From Arenimonas composti TR7-09 = DSM 18010 (GTDB taxonomy: Bacteria > Pseudomonadota > Gammaproteobacteria > Xanthomonadales > Xanthomonadaceae), in NCBI RefSeq assembly GCF_000426365.1, contig NZ_AUFF01000002.1, positions 248,001-312,000 of the forward strand: 64,000 bases of DNA, written 5' to 3'. The translations under genes and the position numbers were made by a program. Below, one piece after another: positions 55,273 through 64,000 of the stretch. Every line of letters begins with the position of its first letter. The stretch's first letter is position 1. The notes under the pieces were generated by a model that saw only the letters and a program-made list of their open reading frames with translations, was not told where the DNA came from and did not search any database.

Positions 55273-56504
55273 ACCGCAAGGGCGACAAGTCGCTGATCGT
55301 CGGCCTCGACATCGGCACCTCGAAGATCACCGCGCTCGTCGGCGAATACGCGCCGGGGCAGGAGATCGAGGTCATCGGCATCGGCAGCCACGAATCGCGC
55401 GGCATGAAGCGCGGCGTCGTCGTCGACATCGAGTCGACGGTGCAGTCGATCCAGCGCGCGATCGAGGAAGCCGAGCTGATGGCCGGCTGCGAGATCCGCA
55501 GCGTCTACGCCTCGATCACCGGCAGCCACACCCAGTGCCGCAATTCGCCGGGCATCGTCCCGGTCGCCGGTGGCGAGGTGACCTATGCCGACCTCGAGCG
55601 CGTGCTCGAGGCGGCGAAGGCGGTGGCGGTGCCGGCCGACCAGCGGATCCTGCACGCGATCCCGCAGGAGTACATCGTCGACAACTCGCAGGAAGGCATC
55701 CGCAATCCGGTCGGCATGAGCGGCGTGCGGCTCGAGGTGCGCGCGCACCTGGTCACCGGCGCGCAGTCGGCGGCGAGCAACGTCAGCAAGTGCGTGCAGC
55801 GCTGCGGCCTGCACGTCGACGACCTGGTGCTGAGCGCGCTGGCGTCGAGCGCGGCGGTGCTGACCAGCGACGAGAAGGAACTGGGCGTCGTGCTGGTCGA
55901 CATCGGCGCCGGCACCACCGACATCGCGGTGTTCGTGCAGGGCGCGATCCGCCACAGCGCCTCGCTGCCGATCGCCGGCGACCAGGTCACCAACGACATC
56001 GCCCACCTGCTGCGCACGCCGACCCCGGAAGCCGAGCAGATCAAGGTCCGCTACGCCTGCGCGCTGGCGCAGCTGGCGACCGCCGAGGAATCCATCCAGG
56101 TGCCGAGCGTCGGCGACCGGCCGCCGCGGCGCCTGGCCCGGCAGGCGCTCGCAGAGGCGGTGCAGAACCGCTACGAGGAGATCTTCGAGATGGTGCAGGC
56201 GGAACTGCGCCGCTCCGGTTTCGAGGAGCTGGTGCGCGCCGGCCTGGTGCTGACCGGCGGCGCCTCGCGGATGGAGGGCGTGGTCGAGCTGGCGGAGGAA
56301 ATGCTGCACATGCCGGTTCGCGTCGGCATTCCGCAGCACGTCGCCGGGCTCGGCGAGGTGGTCGGCAACCCGGTGCACGCCACCGGCGTCGGCCTGCTGC
56401 TCTGGGGCACCCAGCTGGAACACCCGCGCCGGCCGGCGCTGTCGGCCGGCAAGGCGGGAACGATCTGGACGAAGTTCAGGAACTGGTATCGCGGTGAGTT
56501 CTGA
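55269..56504 (+). CDS. ftsA: cell division protein FtsA
   Basis: A 411-aa actin-like protein that tethers FtsZ to the membrane. Motifs: LIVGLDIGTSKITALVGE (phosphate 1), GIGSHESRGMKRGVVVDIESTVQSI, VLVDIGAGTTDIAVF (phosphate 2) and GLVLTGGASRMEGV (adenosine). The C-terminal amphipathic helix is KFRNWYRGEF. Length is normal. The last member of the uninterrupted overlap chain; an 88-bp gap follows before ftsZ. Confidence 0.97.
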   Translation: MNRKGDKSLIVGLDIGTSKITALVGEYAPGQEIEVIGIGSHESRGMKRGVVVDIESTVQSIQRAIEEAELMAGCEIRSVYASITGSHTQCRNSPGIVPVAGGEVTYADLERVLEAAKAVAVPADQRILHAIPQEYIVDNSQEGIRNPVGMSGVRLEVRAHLVTGAQSAASNVSKCVQRCGLHVDDLVLSALASSAAVLTSDEKELGVVLVDIGAGTTDIAVFVQGAIRHSASLPIAGDQVTNDIAHLLRTPTPEAEQIKVRYACALAQLATAEESIQVPSVGDRPPRRLARQALAEAVQNRYEEIFEMVQAELRRSGFEELVRAGLVLTGGASRMEGVVELAEEMLHMPVRVGIPQHVAGLGEVVGNPVHATGVGLLLWGTQLEHPRRPALSAGKAGTIWTKFRNWYRGEF

Positions 56505-56592
56505 ATCTTCGTCCGCGCGGCACGCGGTACGAGCAACGAATAACGACAAGAACTGAAAGAACACCCTGGATCGAATCACGGAGGACGAGGAC

Positions 56593-57831
56593 ATGGCACA
56601 TTTCGAACTGATCGAGAAGCTGGCACCGAATGCGGTGATCAAGGTGGTCGGCGTCGGCGGCGGCGGCGGCAACGCGGTCGCGCACATGGTCAATGCGGGC
56701 GTGGAGGGCGTGGAGTTCATCACCGCCAACACCGACGCGCAGGCGATCAAGCAGTGCGGCGCGAAGCTGCAGCTGCAGCTCGGCGCGAACGTCACCAAGG
56801 GCCTGGGCGCCGGTGCCAATCCCGAGGTCGGCCGCCAGGCCGCGCTCGAGGACCGCGAGCGCATCGTCGAGGCGCTGGAAGGCGCCGACATGGTGTTCAT
56901 CACCGCCGGCATGGGCGGCGGCACCGGCACCGGTGCGGCACCGGTCGTCGCCCAGCTGGCGAAGGAGATGGGCATCCTGACGGTCGCCGTCATCACCAAG
57001 CCCTTCCCGTTCGAGGGCCGCCGGCGCATGCAGGTCGCGCTGAAGGGCATCGAGGAGCTCGGCCACCACTGCGATTCGCTGATCACCATCCCGAACGAGA
57101 AGCTGATCACCGTGCTCGGCCGCCAGGCGACGATGGTGCAGGCCTTCCGCGCCGCCAACGACGTGCTGCTCGGCGCCGTGAAGGGCATCGCCGACCTGAT
57201 CGTCAGCCCGGGCCTGATCAACGTCGACTTCGCCGACGTCCGCACCGTCATGTCCGAGATGGGCCTGGCGATGATGGGCACCGGCATCGCCCGCGGCGAC
57301 GACCGCGCCCAGGCGGCGGCCGAGGCGGCGATCAGCAACCCGCTGCTGGACGAGGTCAACCTGTCCGGCGCCAACGGCGTGCTGGTCAACATCACCGCCG
57401 GTCCGGACTTCACGATGGCCGAGTTCGACGAGATCGGCCGCACGATCGAGGACTTCGCCTCCGAGGACGCCACCGTCGTCATCGGCACCTCGCTCGACCC
57501 GGAGATGCAGGACGAGGTGCGGGTCACGGTCGTCGCCACCGGCCTGAACCGCGGCGCGGTGCGCCAGCCGGTGCGGACCCCGGAGAAGGAGGTGGGACGG
57601 GCGCCGGTGAAGCTGGTCCGCAACGCCACCACCGGCCAGGTCGACTACGAGGCGGTCGGTGCGGCCGCCACGGTGGCCGAGCGCGGCCATGGCAGCAGCC
57701 ACGTGCCGGCCGGCGTCGGCCTGGGCCTGCGCAGCCGGTCGCACGAGCCGGTGTCCGCGGCGGCGACCGCCCTCGGCGAGGGCCACGACTACCTGGACAT
57801 CCCGGCCTTCCTGCGCCGCCAGGCCGACTGA
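56593..57831 (+). CDS. ftsZ: cell division GTPase FtsZ
   Basis: A 412-aa tubulin homologue forming the Z ring. Motifs: [30 protein letters not shown], the tubulin signature [17 protein letters not shown], and [15 protein letters not shown] (T7). The C-terminal [14 protein letters not shown] is the conserved peptide that binds FtsA/ZipA. Preceded by GGAGGACGAGGAC as ribosome binding site. The 88-bp gap upstream contains a short decayed AACGAGN-type stretch (56529-56553) and may hold a promoter, but I could not define one. Confidence 0.98.
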   Translation: MAHFELIEKLAPNAVIKVVGVGGGGGNAVAHMVNAGVEGVEFITANTDAQAIKQCGAKLQLQLGANVTKGLGAGANPEVGRQAALEDRERIVEALEGADMVFITAGMGGGTGTGAAPVVAQLAKEMGILTVAVITKPFPFEGRRRMQVALKGIEELGHHCDSLITIPNEKLITVLGRQATMVQAFRAANDVLLGAVKGIADLIVSPGLINVDFADVRTVMSEMGLAMMGTGIARGDDRAQAAAEAAISNPLLDEVNLSGANGVLVNITAGPDFTMAEFDEIGRTIEDFASEDATVVIGTSLDPEMQDEVRVTVVATGLNRGAVRQPVRTPEKEVGRAPVKLVRNATTGQVDYEAVGAAATVAERGHGSSHVPAGVGLGLRSRSHEPVSAAATALGEGHDYLDIPAFLRRQAD

Positions 57832-57960
57832 GGTCGTTTTCCCGCGCCGGCCTCCTCCGGGCCTGGCCGGGACGTTCCAGCGGGGCGGCGGGACGCCGTC
57901 CCGGGCAGGGCCTCCCGCCAGGACGGCGGGGGGAGCAGTCCCCAGGGGGTTAGGAAGTTT

Positions 57961-57990
57961 GGCCCGCCGGCATCCGGCGGGCCGTTTTCC
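57961..57990 (+). terminator. rho-independent terminator after ftsZ
   Basis: GGCCCGCCGG-CAT-CCGGCGGGCC forms a perfect 10-bp stem with a 3-nt loop, followed by GTTTTCC. It marks the end of the dcw transcript and lies 86 bp before lpxC. The region 57832-57960 is GC-rich with nothing else recognisable. Confidence 0.88.
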
Positions 57991-58004
57991 GCCCATCTGT
58001 TATG

Positions 58005-58033
58005 TTTTCGTTCAAACCGCGCTGTGCTATGGT
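58005..58033 (+). promoter_or_regulatory. candidate extended -10 promoter of lpxC
   Basis: TGCTATGGT (58025-58033) is an extended -10 (TGn-TATGGT), with TTTTCG as a weak -35 at 17 bp. It lies between the ftsZ terminator and lpxC, 43 bp before the ATG, so lpxC is probably transcribed separately from dcw. Confidence 0.5.
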
Positions 58034-58075
58034 GCCCAGCGGTTTGCGCGCTCCGCACCGGAGAACGCCTCGAAA

Positions 58076-58987
58076 ATGATCAGACAGCGAACCCTCAAGA
58101 ACGTCATTCGCGCTACCGGCGTCGGCCTCCACAGTGGCGAAAAGGTCTACATGACCCTGCGCCCGGCCGCCCCGGACACCGGGATCGTGTTCCGTCGGGT
58201 GGACTTCGACCAGCCGGTCGAGATCCATGCGAAGGCCGAGAAGGTGGGCGACACCAGCCTGTGCACCGCCCTGGTGCAGGGCGACGTGCGGGTGATGACC
58301 ATCGAGCACCTGCTGTCGGCGATGGCCGGTCTGGGCATCGACAACGCCTATGTCGACCTGTCGACCGCGGAAGTGCCGATCATGGACGGCTCCGCCGGTC
58401 CGTTCGTCTTCCTGCTGCAGTCGGCGGGCATCGAGGAACAGGAAAAGGCCAAGCGCTTCATCCGCATCAAGCGCCCGATCACCGTCGCCGACGGCGACAA
58501 GTGGGCCCGCTTCGAGCCGTTCGACGGCTTCAAGGTCGGCTTCACGATCGATTTCGCGCACCCCATCTTCAACAAGGCGACCTCGAGCACCGAGATCGAC
58601 TTCTCGACCACTTCCTTCGTGAAGGAGGTCAGCCGGGCCCGCACCTTCGGCTTCATGAAGGACATCGAGTTCCTGCGCGAGCGCAACCTGGCGCTGGGCG
58701 GCTCGATGGACAACGCGATCGTGCTCGACGACTACCGCGTGCTGAACGAGGACGGCCTCCGTTACGAGGACGAGTTCGTCAAGCACAAGATCCTCGACGC
58801 GATCGGCGACCTGTACCTGCTCGGCCACTCGCTGATCGGCGCGTTCTACGGCTACAAGTCCGGCCACGCGCTCAACAACCAGCTGCTGCGCGCCCTGCTG
58901 GCCGACACCACGGCCTGGGAAGAAGTCACGTTCCAGGACCCGGCGCTGGCGCCGATCTCCTACGCGCACCCCGCCCAGGCGGTCTGA
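58076..58987 (+). CDS. lpxC: UDP-3-O-acyl-N-acetylglucosamine deacetylase LpxC
   Basis: LpxC (303 aa) catalyses the committed step of lipid A synthesis. Zinc and catalytic residues are visible: His in [14 protein letters not shown], the His-x3-Asp in [17 protein letters not shown], the active-site His in GHSLIGAF, and Glu in [10 protein letters not shown]'s neighbour region. N-terminal [20 protein letters not shown] and [14 protein letters not shown] are typical. ATG 58076 yields the canonical MIRQRTL start. LpxC levels are often controlled by proteolysis through the C-terminus, which here ends [10 protein letters not shown]. Confidence 0.98.
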   Translation: MIRQRTLKNVIRATGVGLHSGEKVYMTLRPAAPDTGIVFRRVDFDQPVEIHAKAEKVGDTSLCTALVQGDVRVMTIEHLLSAMAGLGIDNAYVDLSTAEVPIMDGSAGPFVFLLQSAGIEEQEKAKRFIRIKRPITVADGDKWARFEPFDGFKVGFTIDFAHPIFNKATSSTEIDFSTTSFVKEVSRARTFGFMKDIEFLRERNLALGGSMDNAIVLDDYRVLNEDGLRYEDEFVKHKILDAIGDLYLLGHSLIGAFYGYKSGHALNNQLLRALLADTTAWEEVTFQDPALAPISYAHPAQAV

Positions 58988-59034
58988 AACCGGGTGCTTT
59001 CCTCCGGGGCCCCCTCGTGAGCGGGGGAGCTTTC

Positions 59035-59061
59035 GGGAAAAGTACTCCGACCCCGGTTTTC
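59035..59061. repeat. inverted copy of the GGGGTCGGAGTAC repeat
   Basis: GAAAAGTACTCCGACCCCGG followed by TTTTC is the reverse complement of the unit at 28994-29019. The rest of the 197-bp gap between lpxC and dciA (58988-59184) holds a short T-rich run (CGCTTTTTTAACC) and no gene. Confidence 0.8.
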
Positions 59062-59184
59062 TTCCTCACCCCGCTGAATCGCCGCCCCCCGGGGCCTGAA
59101 CCCCGTGTCCGGTTTGCGGATCGAATCACGTCAATTCACGCTTTTTTAACCCCCGATTAACGACACGGGGGTTTCACATCGGCA

Positions 59185-59673
59185 TCATGCGTCGTCGGTC
59201 GACTTCCCCGACGCCGCCGCCAGCTTCAGCAGCTGGGCCCGGAGGCCGGGATCGGAGACCGAGTGGGCGGTGGCTCGCAGTGAATCGCGAACTGCCTCGG
59301 AAAGCGGTTTCGAACGGTCGGGTCCCGTGGGGACGACGGGCTCGGGCGGCGCCACTTTCACCACCAGCGTCCTCGCCGGGATCCCGGCCGCGGCCGCCGC
59401 GTCCCGCAGGACGTCGGCGTGCAACCGCAGGCTGGCTTTCCAGACCGGGGCGCTGACGAGGAACACCATGCTGTTTTCATCCACGTTGGCCAGTCGGCAC
59501 TGGCCGGCCAAGGTGGCGGGGAGACTCTGGCGCAGTACCCGGTCGAGCGCGTCCAGCCATCGGACGCGATCCACCAGGTTGGCCAACCCCGATCCCGCGA
59601 GCGCCTCCAGGGGCTGGCGGGGCGGGCGGGCCGACGCGGCACTGCGGGCACCTGGCTTGAATGGGTTGGACAT
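59185..59673 (-). CDS. dciA: DUF721/DciA-family protein
   Basis: A 162-aa DUF721 protein; DciA is the ancestral loader of the replicative helicase DnaB in most bacteria. The conserved part is residues about 20-100: LANLVDRVRWLDALDRVLRQSLPATLAGQCRLANVDENSMVFLVSAPVWKASLRLHADVL (in blocks), a KH-like fold with the typical hydrophobic-W pattern. The C-terminus is presumably disordered. ATG 59673 is the complement of the CAT in CATG that also contains the divergent M23 start. Members between lpxC and secA are usual in Xanthomonadales. Confidence 0.85.
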   Translation of the reverse strand: MSNPFKPGARSAASARPPRQPLEALAGSGLANLVDRVRWLDALDRVLRQSLPATLAGQCRLANVDENSMVFLVSAPVWKASLRLHADVLRDAAAAAGIPARTLVVKVAPPEPVVPTGPDRSKPLSEAVRDSLRATAHSVSDPGLRAQLLKLAAASGKSTDDA

Positions 59674-60586
59674 GATGAATGTGATCATCGCAGCAAAATT
59701 CCTTCGTTCGCCGAAGAAGCTCTCTTTCGACGAACCGAAGGTGGCCTCCCTCGCCCTCGGCGCGGTCGCGCTCGTGCTGGCGGCGACGTTCGGCCTGGGC
59801 TGGATGATCCGCGGTGCCGACGGCGCCGCGCTGGCGGAAATGCAGAAGCTGCGCACCGAACTCGACGCGCAGCGGGTCGCGCTCGACGCCGCGCGCAGCG
59901 AGGCGCAGATGGAAGTGAACGCGATCGCCGCGCGCGTCGGCGAACTGCAGGCGCAGGCCAACCGCCTCAACGCCCTCGGCGAGCGCCTGACCCGGGTCGG
60001 CAAGCTCAAGGACGGCGAGTTCAACTTCGGCGAACTGCCGGGCCAGGGTGGCGCCGAGGGCGCCGGCGACATGCCGTCGCGCGAACTGCTGGCGAGCCTG
60101 GACGCGCTGGAGGCGCAGTTCGACCACAGCGGCAACCAGCTGTCGGTGCTCGAGGCACTGCTGTTCGACCAGTCGCTCGAGGCCGATGCGGTGCCGGCCG
60201 GCATGCCGGCCCCGGGCTACATCTCTTCCGGCTACGGCGGCCGCAACGATCCCTTCGGCCGCGGCCGCGCCCACCACATGGGCATCGACATCGACGCCAA
60301 TACCGGCGATCCGGTGACCGCCGCGGCCGGCGGCGTCGTCAGCTTCTCCGGCGTGCGCAACGGCTACGGCAACGTCGTCGAGATCGACCACGGCAACGGC
60401 TACACCACGCTGTACGCGCACAACTCGCAGAACCTGGTCCGCGCAGGCGACGTCGTTCGCGCCGACCAGCAGATCGCCCGGGTCGGTTCCACCGGCCGCT
60501 CGACCGGCTCGCACCTGCACTTCGAGGTCAAGCTCAACGGTCGCCAGGTCAACCCGCGCCAGTTCCTGCAGAAGGCGCGCGGTTGA
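59672..60586 (+). CDS. M23-family metallopeptidase
   Basis: A 304-aa membrane-anchored endopeptidase. A helix at about residues 24-46 (VASLALGAVALVLAATFGLGWMI) is followed by a coiled coil (about 50-110) and the M23 LytM domain (about 185-300). Zinc ligands: HMGIDID (His and Asp), HLHFEVKLNG (HxH), and YTTLYAHNS. All metal ligands are present, so it is probably an active D,D-endopeptidase rather than an EnvC-type degenerate activator. Two adjacent ATG codons (59672, 59675) are possible starts; the first overlaps the divergent dciA start codon by 2 bp. It precedes secA by 138 bp. Confidence 0.9.
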   Translation: MMNVIIAAKFLRSPKKLSFDEPKVASLALGAVALVLAATFGLGWMIRGADGAALAEMQKLRTELDAQRVALDAARSEAQMEVNAIAARVGELQAQANRLNALGERLTRVGKLKDGEFNFGELPGQGGAEGAGDMPSRELLASLDALEAQFDHSGNQLSVLEALLFDQSLEADAVPAGMPAPGYISSGYGGRNDPFGRGRAHHMGIDIDANTGDPVTAAAGGVVSFSGVRNGYGNVVEIDHGNGYTTLYAHNSQNLVRAGDVVRADQQIARVGSTGRSTGSHLHFEVKLNGRQVNPRQFLQKARG

Positions 60587-60724
60587 GTCGCGCCGCCGGG
60601 CTTGATAGTCCGGCCCGGCTCCCCAAGTTAAACTAGCCGGCCGCGACGCCCCCCTCGGGCTGCCGCGGCCGCTTCGTTTTCGCGCCCCGCGCCCGCATTC
60701 CCTTTCCCACGGTCCTTCCCGCCA

Positions 60725-63469
<2,745 letters not shown>

Positions 63470-63501
63470 GCCGGGGCCGGACGATCCTGCCGCACTGACC
63501 G

Positions 63502-64000
63502 ATGCCGGAGCGGACGCGCGCCGTCCACGTCGCCGCCGCGGTGCTGCGGGACGTCCGCGGCCGCATCCTGCTGGCCCGGCGCACCGCCGGGCGTGACCTG
63601 GCCGGGCTCTGGGAATTCCCCGGTGGCAAGGTCGAGCCCGGCGAGACGCCGGCCCAGGCGCTGGTTCGCGAGATCGAGGAAGAACTCGGCATCCGCGTGC
63701 TCGCCGCCGAGCCGCTGATCGCGGTGCCGCAGGCCTATCCGGACAAACGCATCGTCCTGGACGTGTTCGAGGTGACGGCGTGGGAGGGACAGCCGCGCGG
63801 TCGCGAGCGTCAGGCCCTGGCGTGGTCGCCGCTCGAACAGCTCGCCAGTTATCCGATGCCGCCGGCCGACCGCCCGGTGGTCGCGGCGCTGACCGCCGGC
63901 GACCGCTACCTGATCACGCCGCCGGACAGCGAACGCGCCGGCTTCCTCTCCCGCCTGGACCGTGCCCTGCTCGCGGGCGTGCGGCGGGTGCAGCTGCGCG
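63502..64000 (+). CDS. mutT: Nudix hydrolase (MutT) fused to a ThiE-like domain, 3' truncated by the window
   Basis: The frame is open from ATG 63502 to the window end (166 residues visible). The Nudix domain covers about residues 5-130 and contains a complete Nudix box GGKVEPGETPAQALVREIEEELGI, fitting MutT, which removes 8-oxo-dGTP. After it comes DRYLITPPDSERAGFLSRLDRALLAGVRRVQLR, which resembles the start of thiamine-phosphate synthase (ThiE)-like domains. Nudix-ThiE fusions downstream of secA are known in gammaproteobacteria. The ThiE-like half in such fusions is generally of uncertain activity, and its catalytic part lies beyond the window. Confidence 0.9.
   Translation, partial: MPERTRAVHVAAAVLRDVRGRILLARRTAGRDLAGLWEFPGGKVEPGETPAQALVREIEEELGIRVLAAEPLIAVPQAYPDKRIVLDVFEVTAWEGQPRGRERQALAWSPLEQLASYPMPPADRPVVAALTAGDRYLITPPDSERAGFLSRLDRALLAGVRRVQLR

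Noticed and set aside
60587-60724. SecM-like arrest peptide or firm promoter before secA
   Set aside because: No ORF with an arrest motif is present, and the TTGATA/TAAACT pair is spaced by 21 bp, too far for a normal promoter.

Overview
The window is about 64 kb of very GC-rich DNA, densely packed and mostly in operons with 4-bp ATGA/GTGA overlaps. Gene content and order suggest a gammaproteobacterium related to the Xanthomonadales (Lysobacterales). The type II secretion genes run in the xps order E-F-G-H-I-J-K-L-M-N-D. The order glyA-nrdR-ribD-ribE-ribB-ribH-nusB-thiL-pgpA is recognisable although interrupted, and lpxC is followed by a DUF721 gene, an M23 peptidase, secA and a MutT-type gene. 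Placement rests on synteny and protein character, not on a database search.

Layout. 1-9141: an Xps-type type II secretion operon, entered at the end of gspE. 9143-14745: a polysaccharide export and decoration cluster (Wzm/Wzt ABC exporter, two GT2 glycosyltransferases, a methyltransferase, a radical SAM protein) starting one base after the secretin stop. 14753-18843: a frameshifted small membrane gene, a Coa1-like protein, the ABC-F protein EttA and a CreD-like protein. 19031-35059: a glyA-nrdR-riboflavin-nusB-thiL-pgpA series broken by three unrelated insertions. These are two antisense membrane glycosyltransferase-like paralogues, an AT-richer lipoprotein with a 49-codon ORF, and an HlyD plus C39-peptidase ABC export pair. 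35362-36156: a small double-glycine-leader peptide and a signal-peptidase-II-like membrane protein. 36144-41468: a uracil-DNA glycosylase, a GlcD-like oxidase, YraN, LpoA and RsmI. 41610-41966: RNase P RNA. 42388-57831: a complete dcw division and cell-wall cluster from mraZ to ftsZ. 58076-64000: lpxC, dciA, an M23 peptidase, secA and a truncated Nudix-ThiE-like fusion.

The most interesting system is the split peptide-export locus. A 73-aa precursor with a textbook double-glycine leader (35362) is followed by a divergent LspA-fold protein that keeps the signal peptidase II catalytic aspartates. The only C39-peptidase ABC exporter in the window, with its HlyD-type adaptor, lies 2.8 kb upstream between ribB and ribH. 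I do not know of a described system pairing an LspA-like membrane protein with a double-glycine peptide.

The second theme is repeats. A REP-like hairpin family has two compensated stem variants. There are composite elements with heptad arms such as AACGAGN, and long perfect or near-perfect palindromes of 68, 83 and 84 bp. One palindrome is inserted in frame inside a methyltransferase, and another repeat family supplies the ends of ribD and of its convergent neighbour. No transposase, integrase, tRNA, rRNA or CRISPR array was seen.
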